From: Podaxis mareebaensis
Lineage: Eukaryota > Basidiomycota > Agaricomycetes > Agaricales > Agaricaceae
DNA: 64,000 nucleotides
Assembly: GCA_018524725.1 (NCBI GenBank)
Contig: JAEUWP010000139.1
Span: 434,001 to 498,000 of the forward strand
Direction of reading: 5' to 3'
Positions 23,878 through 36,002 of this stretch are shown here, piece by piece. The stretch's first letter is position 1, and each line of letters starts with the position of its first letter. The notes under the pieces are model-generated. The model saw only the letters and a list, made by a program, of their open reading frames with translations. It was not told the origin of the DNA and did no database searches. The position numbers and the translations under genes are program-made.

Positions 23878-26800
23878 TCAACTCCCACATTCCAGGACTT
23901 TGAGATGAGCTGGGCGACATTGCTGGCCGTTGATGTTACGAACTTTGACAAATAAAGTCTGTTTATCGACTCCTCGATGTGGGTGTAGTCTGAAACAAAC
24001 GGTGTGAGTCTCAAACCTGTTTGATTGACGTGAGGGACAGACATACCGTCTTTGTTGTGATTGCAACTCGAGCAACTTAGTGAGTGGTATCGCTCCAAGA
24101 GCGAACCCTTCTCCTCTAGACAACGAATAATGTCCAGTTGTAACATAACCAATAATATCCTCCTGTGGCGGCCGTCTATTTGCCAACTACATCATGTCAG
24201 TCGAAGACAAGGCATCCACAAAACACAAACTCACCTGCAGCACGTTAGTGACACTGTTACCCTCAGGCACTTTCTTCCCAGCCATTAACTGCTCCCAAGT
24301 CGCAGCCTCTTCGTCCGACACGTGGTAAATCATAGCCAAATCCTCCGGTACACCTTCCTTAAACATGATAACCTTGACATTCACCAGGACATGCTTAAGG
24401 AAGTCATTCGCGTTGATCATGGGATTCAATGGCTCCAAGGACCTCTTCTGGCGTAACTTGTTGATCTCCTTCAGGAGATTGGCGGCAGGATCAAGTCCGA
24501 GAGTCGAGAGTATTCTGGTCATCTCAGGTCCCCAAAGGAGCCACGGTTTGAGCCCTAACTCGTCAACGTCCATCTTCATCGAAACTTCGGGAATCTCGAC
24601 ATCTTCATCTTCTTCCATATCCACGTCTACGTCCATCCCGTCATCTCGTTGAGTCGACACGAGCTCTTGGGCCTCTCTATTTCTTTTCCCTCCCTTCTTC
24701 CTCTCCCTTCTTTCTGGTTCGGGTTGAACAAATAGCTCCGCTTCTTTCAACCCGAGTACAACATCCCAATCCGCCTTCCAAGGACTTCTAACCCCGAGCT
24801 TTGCATAGTTCACCCTTTTTGCTGGAGGCTTCTTAACCCATTCTCCCCTCTCCTTATCTCCCCTCTCTTTCGCCCAGCTCTCGTACGCAGGAGAGAAAGG
24901 GAAATCCCGAGGGAAATATGCTGTGCCGGCCTCATATGCTTGTATTTGTCGTTCACGTTGTCCGCCGATGCGAGTTCCAGTGTGTGTGAGGGAGGACCGG
25001 AAGGCCATTGACCACCCGGCAGGGAGGAGTAAGGTGTAACCGTGGATTGCTTGGCTTTCGGCACCTGGTGTTTCTAGCGCACGTCGGATGAGTAGGAGGG
25101 GAATGCGATCGTCTTGGCGTGTTGGGGCAAGAGGTGTTCCGGGAACGAGATTCTGTTAAACCATGTCGGTCTTTTGAGGTGAATAATAATATGAATATGC
25201 ACCTTGGACCGTCGCTCGTCGAGATCCTTCTTTTTAAACCGCGGTTTGGATAGAGTTTTGCGGACGTCCTGTTCCCAGATGTTACTCTTTGCGAGCTCCG
25301 TACTTGGAAATATCTGAGGCATTTCTTCCTTGTATTCAATGTACGCGTTCTTGGGCGGAAAACTATATCACAGTGAGTTTGGTCCATAGACATCATACTG
25401 CGCATTGCTCACTTCAACCTCGGGTCAATCGCCGTGAATCCAATGACCGTGCCGTGGGGGATTGAACCAGGTGTTTGCACGTCTGATAGGGTGAACCAAA
25501 ACTACAATGCCAGTCAGCAATCTTGTGCCTACAGATTGAGAAGAAAAGTACCTTTTTGAACTCTTCTCTATCATCTTTGGAGACTGGAGACAGTGCACCT
25601 TTTAAAACCTGGCTCGATTTCGGACCCATGATCTCGAAAGCATTAACTTGTCCCCTCAAATCTGCGATCTCTACTTCGATCTCCTCAGTCGACGTCCGGG
25701 GTCGATCCAAAACCTGAGATGTCGCTTTTTGCAGTTCACGGGAAACGTCGTTGAACATTGTTGGATGAATGCGTAACCAAAGCGTCCTTGGCCTGCTGGG
25801 ATCCCCCTCTGATGCAATAGTTGCAGATCCTGTGACAGTAGCCTGTTTACCTTTTTGTGATGAGTTCGGATTGCTTTGTTGTTGATTTCGAGGCTGTGGA
25901 TTTAAAGGACGCCATATAATCATTGCCGGGCCGATGAGGGCAAAGGGGTAAGAGCAGCACTCATATAAGTGAGTGTTGAGAACTCGCGAACCCACGACCC
26001 AGCTAGTCCACCAGTTAGTTTAAATTAAAGAAAATTGCCCTAATAAACGCACCGAAGAGCATTAGGACCCGGACCTTGAGGATCGCAAAGCAATTCAAGG
26101 ATAGATACCAGTACAGCTTGCGGCCCTTTCATTTCGAGGGTCGCATAATACGAAGCATCATGGAGGATAGATCCTTGGATTGAGGCACGATGGGATGGAC
26201 GATAAGATTTTTCGGTAGGTTGTACTGCCTGGGATGTGTTCAGAGCCCGGGATATGGCCAGTAAGAATCCACTCACTAGACGGTATCCCCACAAGGTTTC
26301 CATTTTCATACGTTTGGCATGCCACAGATGGGTTTCGAGCCATGACTTGTCGTCTAATAATACATTAGCACGAACGAAGAGTTCTGAAGACGGCTTAACA
26401 TACGCTGTCGCTTGAGGAATGAAGCTGTTCTTGTCATTCTTTTATTCCTGCCTGCCTTGGGTAGCTTCCGACTGAGGAGCTTCTTTCGTATAGGGTCCAT
26501 CTAAACGGAAAACTATGAAGGCAAGTCCAGAGTTGAGGAGATACGCCATACCTCCGCTTTCGCCTTTTCACGAAGTCTTGCAGGAACTCTCCGAACGTCA
26601 TGACTAGCAGCTCTGCGGCGCAGATGTCTAGGGAGGGCCTGCCATGCTCTTTGGGTCGAAGCATTGCTGGAGAGACCATCATCAGCACGAGATCCAAATC
26701 AAGTCAAGTTCGAATACCTAGCGGTCTTCATGGCCTTTTCCATAGCATCGATTTCAAACGCCCTTGCCTATTCATCGGTCAGGGTTTTTTACCCATAATA

Positions 26801-27063
26801 AATCAACCCATCGACAAACTTCGGCAAACTTTTGAACGTCAATAGCACTCGGTAGCCCATGCATACCTAGCACATATATAAGGATATAATTCAAGGTCAC
26901 AGAATATACACGCACCGCTCACAACACCACTACCAGACCCACGAGCCACTGAACCAGACTGGACAGGAATCGTCCTGGCAACATCCATCTTCTGCTTTTT
27001 CTTTTCGCGTCCAGTCATCTCGTCTCTTCCATTCTTGCGTTTCACGCCTTGACTAGAGGACAT
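23878..27063 (-). CDS. POP1: Ribonuclease P/MRP protein subunit POP1
   Basis: Pop1 is the largest protein of nuclear RNase P and RNase MRP, which process pre-tRNA and pre-rRNA. The N-terminal POP1 domain shows RMKMETLWGYRLAVQPTEKS and YRPSHRASIQGSILHDASYY. The POPLD domain is seen in the segment ending MAFRSSLTHTGTRIGGQRER. The C-terminus reads EDIIGYVTTGHYSLSRGEGF and, after the last intron, LFVKVRNINGQQCRPAHLKV before the TGA at 23878-23880. Between POPLD and the C-terminus lies a Lys-rich then acidic insertion (about 24560-24720) common in fungal Pop1. The first ATG, at 27063, gives MSSSQGVKRKNGRDEM. There are many introns. The gene diverges from the next gene with 210 bp between start codons. 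Confidence 0.93.
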
Positions 27064-27273
27064 TTGAACAAGCTGAGAACCGGCCAAACGATCAAGTCCA
27101 CCTTTAGGAGGAACGCGTCAAAATGAATCTCAAGTGCCAACCCCTATTTTAGAAATCGAGTGCCCCTTTTGAATGCACGTGATCGACGGGAACAATCGCA
27201 AGGCATCCCCTTCTCGTCGTTGGCATACGCGACGTCGACCACTTGAATATTGTTTTCGCGGGCTTGGTCACCA

Positions 27274-28012
27274 ATGGCTTCGACTCTACGTATTGCTACC
27301 TCACTGTGTACCGCTACTACACGCACCTACGGCCGTCGCCTGCTGTCCAGCTCAGCTATACTGAGAGAAGAAGCTAACTTGGGTTCCGCCCAAGTCCAGA
27401 AGAAACCTATTGGAGGAATTCGAGGAGGGTGCGTATCTCTGTCCTCCACGTTGACCTCAGAGTCTAAAAATTGTGCTGCTCAGAGTTGTTGGCTTTCTAT
27501 TCGGGTTCTCTCTCGCATCATCCTATGCTGCATACCACCTCTTAGATGAATACCAGAAGGCTTCAGCTGCGCTGCAAGCTAGTGTTGAAGAATTGAAATT
27601 GAGCACAGAAAAGGTGGATATTCCGTTTCAAATCTTGAATGCTCAAGTTCTACGTGAAACCTGATGTTGTATTCTAGGTTTCTGCTCACGTTAGAAGAAT
27701 CGAAGCTGTAGAGAAAGACCTCAAGGCGTTGAATGAAGCTTCCGCTTCGAAGGAGGACCTGGGACGCGTCAGGGCAGAGGTCAAGAAAGTGTTCGACGGA
27801 CTACATGTCGGTTAGTTATCTCCTTCCACTTTTGCAACGCAGCACTGAAGCAACGGCCCAGAACTCCTTGACCTGCGTGCACACGTTTGGGGAATGCGTG
27901 AGTCTATACAACGTTATCATTGCTATTTAAATACAGTCCTTATAAAACGCCCGCTACAGAACAAGACCTACATAAATTGTCGAAAAAGGAAGCAACCTCT
28001 GTTCGCATATAG
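27274..28012 (+). CDS. Small predicted mitochondrial membrane protein with coiled coil
   Basis: Five exons (27274-27428, 27484-27613, 27678-27810, 27862-27897, 27960-28012) close in phase to 168 residues. The first 40 residues (MASTLRIATSLCTATTRTYG...) are rich in Thr, Arg and Ser without acids, like a mitochondrial presequence. PIGGIRGG leads into a hydrophobic helix, VVGFLFGFSLASSYAAYHLL. After DEYQKASAALQ comes a long heptad-like helix (LQASVEELKLSTEKVSAHV... to ...KVFDGLH). The C-terminus is ELLDLRAHVWGMQQDLHKLS. I do not recognise a named family. The layout (presequence, one helix, coiled coil) resembles small inner-membrane assembly factors, but no function can be assigned from sequence alone. 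The exon 5 acceptor was chosen by frame. Confidence 0.75.
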
Positions 28013-28663
28013 ATTTTTCCACACAATTGTCGTTGTTGCCATGCCCTTGGGAATGCATGAGGTCTTTTTGGTGCTGCGGTTCGATGCACTTTGTGTCAAC
28101 GTAATTTCATTCTGTCGTTTCTTTCTGCATTCGGCGGATGATGATCCCCAGTGGGTGAGTTGGAGTCTATCGCATGGAACCCTCAAAAATCACAAATATA
28201 TGGTTGGGCGTCATACTGGCCTGGGATGTGCGACATGCAGAAAAGACAGCAGTAGCTTCTCGTGATTAACCTTCGGTCCTTTTAACAGCCACTTTCTTCT
28301 TTCACACTATCAGGATACTACTCGCTATTCCTTCGGAGGTACAGGATCAACAAAACCAAGGCAACTCTGATATACCTTTCTCTACCGTAGATCTGGTATT
28401 GTTTCCTGACGACACCGTTATGGCCAGTGGATCGATAGCCGACCCCCTCATGGTATAAAGACCCGGCTGCGGGAAATGTCTTCGACAGGCCCTCTTCCTT
28501 CCTTTCTCTCTTGCATTTCTAATTTTCGATTCAAGACTGGTTCTTGATTTCACTTCTTTTCTGCTTTCTTTCTCCTCTACTTCTTCTAGCAGCGGGTGAG
28601 CCTTCTTTACTTCTAACAACACTCATGAGTGTTGATGCCGTCATTAATTAGCCCTCTTTCAAA
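28013..28663. other. Intergenic region with TATA box, upstream of secreted protein gene
   Basis: This 651 bp holds the 3' UTR of the small mitochondrial gene and the promoter of the secreted protein. No convincing gene is seen. A pyrimidine-rich tract (28490-28590) could be a transcription start region. Confidence 0.5.
28454..28459 (+). promoter_or_regulatory. TATA box candidate of secreted protein gene
   Basis: TATAAA lies 205 bp upstream of the ATG at 28664 and just before a pyrimidine-rich stretch that could be the transcript start. Strongly expressed fungal secreted-protein genes often have such a box. Confidence 0.45.
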
Positions 28664-30056
28664 ATGCAATTATCTTTGAAGTTATTGTCCTTCCTCTCTT
28701 TATCTGGCGTGGCTTTTGGACTTCCTATTCGCCGCGAGGTGCCTCAAGGTTATTTGCCATAACCCCTGACCGCCACATTCCCTCTAACTTCATTTTTAGA
28801 ACACTCGCATGAGAAATTCTTGACTGCTGTCCGAGATAGCCTCAACCTCAACAACCCAGCCCAGATTGTTGATCCAGTTTTCGCTCTCCTGGGTAACGCA
28901 GCTGCGACTCAGGGCCTCGGCAAAATCTCCGTAAGAACGCCCACACCCTTTCATTTACAATTCTGCTCATGAAACGAGTTACTCAGGATCCCGACTGCCT
29001 CCAACAAGCCGTGGCCGACCAAGCATTCTCGAACGCCAAACAGGCTGGTGACGTCGATGGTCAAGTTGCAGCTCTCATCTTCCGAGCCCTTGAACGCAAC
29101 ACCGGCAGGGTTGGTCTTGCAAGCGCACCTTGCACTAGCATTACAGCCGTGAATCCAGAAATTGCTGCTATTCAACAACATCAGGTACATTCTTAACTCA
29201 ATTGTCCCATCTCTCCGAAGCTGATGAACAAATTTTATGTAGGACCCGGCATCCGATAATGCAGCTGCTATCAACAAAGCTATCACACTTGAACTTGCGA
29301 AACAAATCGCCGCTGTTGGTGGTGACCCTCTGGAGGCTTTAAATGCCGGAACATTCGCACCTGGCGACGTCAACGACCCCACTGCTGCGGGAAACACCTG
29401 TAATGATGCCGATGATCCCGAGGGATGCATTTTCACACAGAACCTAATCGTATTTGATGCGTCGGAGGACGAGATTCTGGCTGCTGCTGGTGGAAGCTCT
29501 GACTCGGGTAACAGCGCCAATACAGGGAATAACGCTGGAGGCGATGAGACTGGAAGCAATAATCCCGATAATGACAACTCGAACAACGAGGGGGCTGCGA
29601 ATGATGGCTCCAACGACGATATTCCCGATGACAACACGTCTAATACCCAGAATCTTCAGAACAACGGGTGCGTCTCGTTGAGGAGGCCCTTATGATACCG
29701 TCTGACTTGAGTCCTAGTGGTGCCAGTGGAGGTAGCTCTGTTTCCGATCAAAATCTCCAGAAGTTCACTGGCGCCCGTAAGCCACACAGTTTCTGACGTC
29801 GGATACGTGAACTCAAGCTATATAATGTATAGTTGGCGGTGCTGCTGCCCCTGCTGTCACACCTGGTGGACGTGGCTTCGTTGTTGAGGGGTCTGGTGAT
29901 TTCCTTAATGCCGGTGCTGCCCTCGGTCGCTCCTGCGACATTCAGCACAACCAATGCGCAAATATCGCTAATTCGCAGGCTGGAAGGGCTTCAGGTCTCA
30001 CTGTTGGACAATGCGACCAACAAAATAACGATTGTCGCGCTGCTGCGCAGAACTAG
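28664..30056 (+). CDS. Secreted Asn/Asp/Gly-rich protein of unknown function
   Basis: Six exons (28664-28748, 28800-28930, 28987-29184, 29243-29667, 29718-29776, 29833-30056) close in phase to 373 residues. Residues 1-19 (MQLSLKLLSFLSLSGVAFG) are a signal peptide, followed by a possible dibasic processing site at PIRR. The central part contains DPDCLQQAVADQAFSNAKQA, then ALIFRALERNTGRVG. A run rich in Asn, Asp, Gly and Ser follows (about residues 205-290). The C-terminal domain has paired cysteines (GRSCDIQHNQCANIANS and VGQCDQQNNDC), so disulfides are likely. This layout is widespread in mushroom-forming fungi as a secreted protein of unknown role. Cell-wall or surface function is only a guess. 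Confidence 0.85.
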
Positions 30057-30759
30057 TACTTATGTGGGACAGAAGCCACTGTATTGTATTCCTCTCTCCC
30101 CGTTGTATTCATAGTCGCTCTGTAGAATCTCTGTATTCCCAGCTCAATTAAACTGCGAGGGCCTCGGAGCCTATTGCTTCTCGAGCCCTGCACGTTCCTC
30201 CACAACCGGTTGTTGGGATTGGCTAAGTCCTCTTGCCTTGACACCTTAATGGAAGGTTAGGCACAGTCCGCTTTTCGACCGGGAATATTGATGGTCACCA
30301 GGAATGTCACGGAGACAGGCATCCACTCGCCCTGTATCTGTGATAACGCCACAGCCCCCGTACCTACTTGGGCGAACAAGGCGCTTGGTGCTGAGGCTGG
30401 CTTGGCAAGGACCCTCGAGCCTGTATTTGGAATGGTTCGGTGCGCGGTTAGCGCGTCGTTGAAATCCCCACTGCTTACCACCGACATCTACGCTTGTGTA
30501 TCAAGTGTTCGTCCCCACCCTTTGTTGATCTGCACGCGGTGCACATCAAAAAAGGGGCCCATCAGCCACTTAACAGAACACCCGGCTAAAACGTTGGCGA
30601 AATCTGGCCAATTATGGAATTGGCGACAATCGTAACATGTGCTCAAATGGTACCAACTTTTTCTCCCATATTGACCGGTGGGATACTTAAAGACCACATG
30701 GACTGTGCATCTAGGTCGCTTGGTGGGCTCATTCCCAGTACGAAGCCCTGAACAGCCTA
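30057..30759. other. Intergenic region, no confident gene
   Basis: This is 703 bp between two genes in the same direction. Open frames of up to 115 codons exist on both strands (plus 30288-30635; minus 30257-30487). Neither has a signal peptide, recognisable motif or clear splice pattern, so I do not call a gene. It should contain the promoter of the nuclease gene. Confidence 0.5.
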
Positions 30760-33018
30760 ATGCTGTTCACGATGAACCGGCTGTACTCGCTCCTGGTCGC
30801 TGCGACTTATCTCTCTGCGGTCTCGTCAATCACAATTACCGAGATTCAAGGTAATAGGTTTATGAGCCCTCTCGTCAATCAATCTGTCAAGAATGTATCT
30901 GGTATAGTTACTGCCAAGGTAAGTCTCCACCAGAATGACGCGATATTTCGTTGTTAAGCGTATTTTAGGGCTCGAGCGGATTTTATCTCTTAGGTGACAA
31001 ATCAGACGATGTTCGCGTTTCCAACGGTCTCCAGGTCTTCACGACATCGGCATCTGTTCTTAATCAAGTCAACGTCGGTGACTTTATCACCCTCGATGGC
31101 AGGGTCCAAGAATTTCGCTCAAGCACCTCCCCGAATAACCTATATACTACTGAAATTGCCTCTCCGACTAACATCGTCGTCCACTCTTCCAACAATTCTT
31201 TTCCGATTGTCGTCCTTGGCAAAGACCGCATCCCTCCTACCCAACAACTTTCAGCTCTTGACGTTGGTCCTGATGGCTTCTTATCCTATCCCAACAACGT
31301 CAGTCGCGTTGACACAGTGAATGCCGAACTGCAGCCTGACCGCTTTGGGCTCGATTTCTGGGAGAGCTTGGAAGGTCAAATTGTGACGATTCCCAAGCCT
31401 GTTGCCACCAACTTTGAGAACCAGTTTGGCGAGTTCTGGGTCTATGGTGATTGGCCTGTGACTGGCAAGAACAGTCGCGGAGGTATTTCTATCACTTTCG
31501 GTAGGGTGTCTTCTTCATATTTTATTCATACCATATGATAGACTCTCACTATTCCATAGGCCCCGATGGAATTCCAGATGCCAATCCAGAAACCGTTATT
31601 ATTGGCTCTCCTCTTGACAAAACAAAGAACCCGACAACCGCTGTTGGCGTTGGTTTGACCGACATTACGGGTCCCGTCGTCTACCAGTAGGCCTATTCCT
31701 CTGGCCTACTACAATCCGTCACGCTGACATCAAAGCCAGATTCGGGTTTTTCTACGTACTTCCCCTGACTGCACCTCAGATCATCTCGAGGCCCAGCGGC
31801 GAGATTCCTCCAACCATCATCACATCGAAGGATAATGATCCATGTACAGTTACCTTTGGAGATTACAATGTATGAACCCTCTTTCCCACTCACTCTCGCC
31901 CTAACCTAACGCATACACTCAGGTCGAAAACATGGCACCAACTTCAGCGCACATCCCCAACGTTGCCTCACATATTGTCGACCTCATGAAAACACCTGAT
32001 CTCCTCTTCATCCAAGAAATTCAAGATAATTCTGGCACAAGAAACGACGGAACGGTCTCCGCCAATGTTACACTCGAAACTCTCATCGGTGCCATTGAAA
32101 GTATCAGCGGTGTCAGATATAATTACACTCAGATTGATCCTGTGGACAATCAAGATGGCGGTGTGCCTGGTGGTAACATTCGCACAGTTTACTTGTAAAC
32201 TTCTGTTCCCTTCCATCTGTAGATCACCACGCGCTGACATAGTTCGCTTTAGGTACCGACCTGAGAAGCTTCAGCTTATTCCAGGTGCACCTGCCGGAGG
32301 ATCTTTGGACGCTGTCAAGGTTAGGGCTGATACCAAGAAGCTGGCGCTGAGGTGAGCTTTCTTCAGTCTCTTGTTATCCCTAAACGCTCAGTTAGTTCTG
32401 AAGCTTGAATCCCGGTCGCATCGACCCTACCAACCCGGCCTGGAACGCCACCCGCAAGCCCCTCGTTGCTGGTTGGCAAACCCGCAACGGAAAGGAATTC
32501 TTTACCGTCAACGTCCATCTCAGCTCTAAGGGCGGCAGTTCTTCGACGCAGGGTGATGCTAGACCCCCTGTCAATTCCCCTATTGATGCTCGCACCCAGC
32601 AAGTTGCCGCTGTTGCTGTGAGTCTCACGTTAAAGAATTTCGCCCCTGTTGTTTTCAGAGAGCTCATGTCATTATCCAGGACTTCGTCAAATCTATGCTC
32701 GACGGTGATTCCAAAGCCAAGATCCTTGTAGCTGGAGACTTCAATGAGTTCATCCAGACTCGTTCCGTCTTCAGGCCTTTAACCGAGCTCTTGACCGACT
32801 TGGACGAAGTTGTTGACATCCCTCCAGTCGAGCGATACAGCTATGTCTTTGATCAGAATTCGCAGCAGCTTGATCATGTTTTCGTGTCACCAGGAGTTAA
32901 GAGGCACAAGGACAAGGTTGCCTTTGAGCACATCCATGTCAACAACTGGTCACCTTCGTTCGATGATCGTATTAGTGATCATGATCCTTCCGTAGGCAAA
33001 GTCTTCATTTGTGGATAG
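30760..33018 (+). CDS. Secreted endonuclease/exonuclease/phosphatase-family nuclease
   Basis: Eight exons (30760-30918, 30969-31500, 31560-31686, 31740-31869, 31923-32194, 32253-32351, 32404-32617, 32659-33018) close in phase to 630 residues. A signal peptide follows the start (MNRLYSLLVAATYLSAVSS after the second Met at 30772). The first half has an OB-like module: ITEIQGNRFMSPL, VSGIVTAKGSSGFYLLGDK and VNVGDFITLDGRVQE. This precedes the catalytic domain in bacterial extracellular nucleases of the ExeM/NucH type. The EEP domain shows DLLFIQEIQDNSG (metal-binding Glu), FFTVNVHLSSKGG, ILVAGDFNEF and RISDHDPSVGKVF (general-base His). All are the expected catalytic positions, so an active secreted DNase or phosphodiesterase is likely. 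Either of the first two Met codons could be the start. Confidence 0.87.
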
Positions 33019-33222
33019 ATTCATGATCCATTTATCCAGAGGAATTTGTATATTAATATCAACCTATACTAACCTGAAGCGTCCATAACTTCTTCACAAA
33101 GACCGGTTGCAAAGGGAAGGAAAGGTCCAATATTGTACAGAAACAACGAACGCACTCCACGCATGAGCTTTCAACGCAATCTTTCAGTAAGCTCAACACC
33201 GTTCCTCCTGTTTCTGAAGATA

Positions 33223-35410
33223 TTAAGCTGTACAGCCAACAGGTTCAAAGGAAGCATCATACCGCAACTCTGGAAGGGTCCCACTGCATACCGATATGGT
33301 CAAAACCAGAAATTCACATTGAAATATCGGACTCACCGAACAGCTTGAGATATCATCCTCTGCGCCTGGCAAGGGTATATCCAGTTTATTAGTGTTCTGG
33401 TCACCTTGGTGCAGGGTTGGGTTCTCGGTTCCCTCTGATATATGAACGCCGGACTTGTTGTCCTCACGGTTTTCGGTGTCGGTGTATACACTTCTGAGGG
33501 CAGGATTCACGAATGATCGGCCGGGGAAGGTGTTATCACTACCATTAGGGCCACGTCCCCGCTTGACAGGTCTACTGTTTAGTCTGAAGAGATCATTCAG
33601 CCCCAGACAAGGACATAGTGGTCGAGTTTCTTACTCGTTCAAGAAGGCGTTGACATATACTGTATGCAGGCTGGTTAGAAAGGAAAGGTTGGAGGGGAAA
33701 AAACCTCAACAACCCACACTTTTGGGCGCAGAGCTGAAATGGTAGCCAGAAGGCAGACCGTGGCAGGGTGACAAACTGTGGGAAAGACACTCGTAAGCGA
33801 AAGGACCTATTCACGTTAAAGGGTTACTCACTACGATGAGATATCCGAGTTGCACTGCATTTGCTATCCCAAACCGTGTAATCATATACAGAACAAGTTT
33901 GTCAAACCAATCCCGTTTCTCACCGCTTCTTCACGGTCAGAAGTTCATATCTATTGTCAATGCGGTTGCAAAACATACCTTACGCTGCTTGATGACCCTT
34001 GCATAGGGAAATACCACTGCATTATCGCCAGAATTAATCCCGCAACAAATACAAGACCGTGACGCAAGGCAATTTGAAGTCGAACAGGGAGAAGGCCTAG
34101 AAGCTGAAACTCGCGATGTCGAAACCTATTTGGGCGTCAAACGTTGTCATTGACAACTTGAGGAGGAACATCATACACGTCAGCTATTCTCGCTATCAGT
34201 GACTTGAGTATGGTAACCATGATGGGATTGGACTTGGAACGGGCTCACCTATACCCAGGGCTTAGAGAAAAGAATACAAATCCAGTCAGACTGTTAGCGG
34301 TCGCAATCAATCTATCTCACCAAGGGCACTAAGCGCGATAATCTCCTAAAGATGGAGATGAGTACGTTTGATTAGAGCAAACCACAGGGCCACCCACCAA
34401 TATCATCGCAATTGAGACTTTCCTATGTACTGGCCCAAGCCATTAGCACACAGAACGGACCCGTACTGAGTGCTATCCATTGTTGACTCACCCGACCATA
34501 GACGATGCGCATAGTAACTGTAGCATGTCAATGGAGCAATCAGTTGACTTAGCTCACATGAGGTCAATCAGCAGTCCGTACCTTTGGACGAGGAAAACAC
34601 TGATGACCTATTGATATTCAGAGACCGCAGATCATCTGGCCGACAAAAAGACTTACTGCGAGTAATATCTCCGCCTGTCTCAATAAGCAATCCGCGCCGA
34701 AGAAGGAACGGAGGAGGTAGAACTTACACTTAATGTTCTGAAACGATAAGCCTCAGTTGTATATCGTTATGTAACTGTGATGAAAGCCCACATACGTTGT
34801 GAAATTGACCAAACCAATGGTTTTCGGAAATAGCTCGATGAGGTAAATGTATAGGCTGGGAAATCTGTCAGTCGAGCATCTAACACAAACCGAAGTGACC
34901 TACGCATGCGAGACTAGAAGCCAGATACTGGTTAACCAAGAGAAGATGACAGCTATGTAACACATTACTGACCCAGTGTCACGGTCGCAAAATCCACCAG
35001 ACTGCCAACGTTTCAGAGGATCAGGTTCAGATGGGAGGAGAGATATCTTAAACTTAGCATACCACACCAACGCAACCTAAGAGGGCAGGTTAATATCGAG
35101 ATCCTCACCAGAAATCCTATGTGGTACTCACAAAAACTTTGAGAACCACCGGGTCCGATGAATATCGCGACGAATATCTCCATGTTTCTACCCTCATCGT
35201 CAGCCCATCACTCTTCGAGCGATCACAATTTTCAACCCATACGGAAGAAGTTGAACCCATATATTACAGAGGAAATCACATAGCCTGACTCGTACGATAT
35301 TAGTACTCGTCTTCCCGCATCGAAGCCAACCACATACCAATGAAGAATACCCCAAGAGTCTTCTCCAACTCCTCTCTTGTAAGGCTCACGGGAACCAGTT
35401 GCTCTCTCAT
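33223..35410 (-). CDS. DUF6534-type seven-helix membrane protein, very intron-rich
   Basis: The protein is reconstructed from about 18 short exons. It starts MREQLVPVSLTREELEKTLG at 35410, then GYVISSVIYGFNFF, TWRYSSRYSSDPVVLKVF, VSHALYIYLIELFPKTIG, VISVFLVQRSYYAHRLW, VHRKVSIAMILLEIIALSAL, DKLVLYMITRFGIANAVQLG and FVTLPRSAFWLPFQLCAQ. It ends with VYVNAFLNELNSRPVKRGRG and a hydrophilic tail. The sequence order and the closing 'YVNxxLxxLNSR' motif match the DUF6534 family of agaricomycete membrane proteins, which have a seven-helix, receptor-like layout but no proven ligand. Several exons are only 10-30 nt, so some boundaries in 34000-34350 are uncertain. The 3' end is also uncertain: the last exon may end at 33331 or run to the stop at 33223. 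Confidence 0.7.
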
Positions 35411-36002
35411 AGCGACAAGGACGATGTTAAAGGAAGAGAAAAGCAAAGCGGAGGGCACGCTGTTAACGTGGGCGAAGGAGAGGATGCCGTCTTGGGTTAT
35501 ATGAGGGGAGATGAAACGCGTACATCAGGGTCTAATTGAACCCCTCCGTCCAGGGACAAGCTCCTTCCTGAAGCCCCTTTCCATTCAAGGCATGGTTGAA
35601 TCCCAGATATATAGACTCATAACAAACCCTAACTGGCGATCCACGGATAACCTGCCCTTATGGGCTTAGCTGGACACAAATTGGCGGTACACGTCTCATC
35701 ATGAATGTCTTGCAGTAAGCATAGATATTGATGCATGTCCACATACACGTTTGTCATAAATATATTGGCGTAGTCGAAATAGTCAGAGGGTTCCACAAGA
35801 TGATCTGAACTGTCGGAAAATCGCAAGGATTAAACAATTGGAATGATCATGCCATGATCGTAGTGTGCTTGCTTGTGTCCGCAGAGAAAGTGATCCATAG
35901 CCATCATGATGACACTCCGGGTTTGAGAAAATATGCCGAGGGAGGTTCAAGGTGAAGTTTAATTCACCGACGTAATAAGGTATCCATGGACCGAGGTCAT
36001 TT
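35411..36002. other. Intergenic region
   Basis: This 592 bp lies upstream of the DUF6534 gene and downstream of the PLK4-like gene, both on the minus strand. A 65-codon minus-strand open frame (35629-35826) has no recognisable motif or splice context. No gene is called. Confidence 0.45.

Noticed and set aside
30257..30635. Open frames on both strands in the 30.3-30.6 kb spacer
   Set aside because: Neither has a signal peptide, family motif or splice context, and they overlap each other.
35629..35826. 65-codon minus-strand frame before the PLK4-like gene stop
   Set aside because: Too short, no motif, and no splice link to a neighbour was found.
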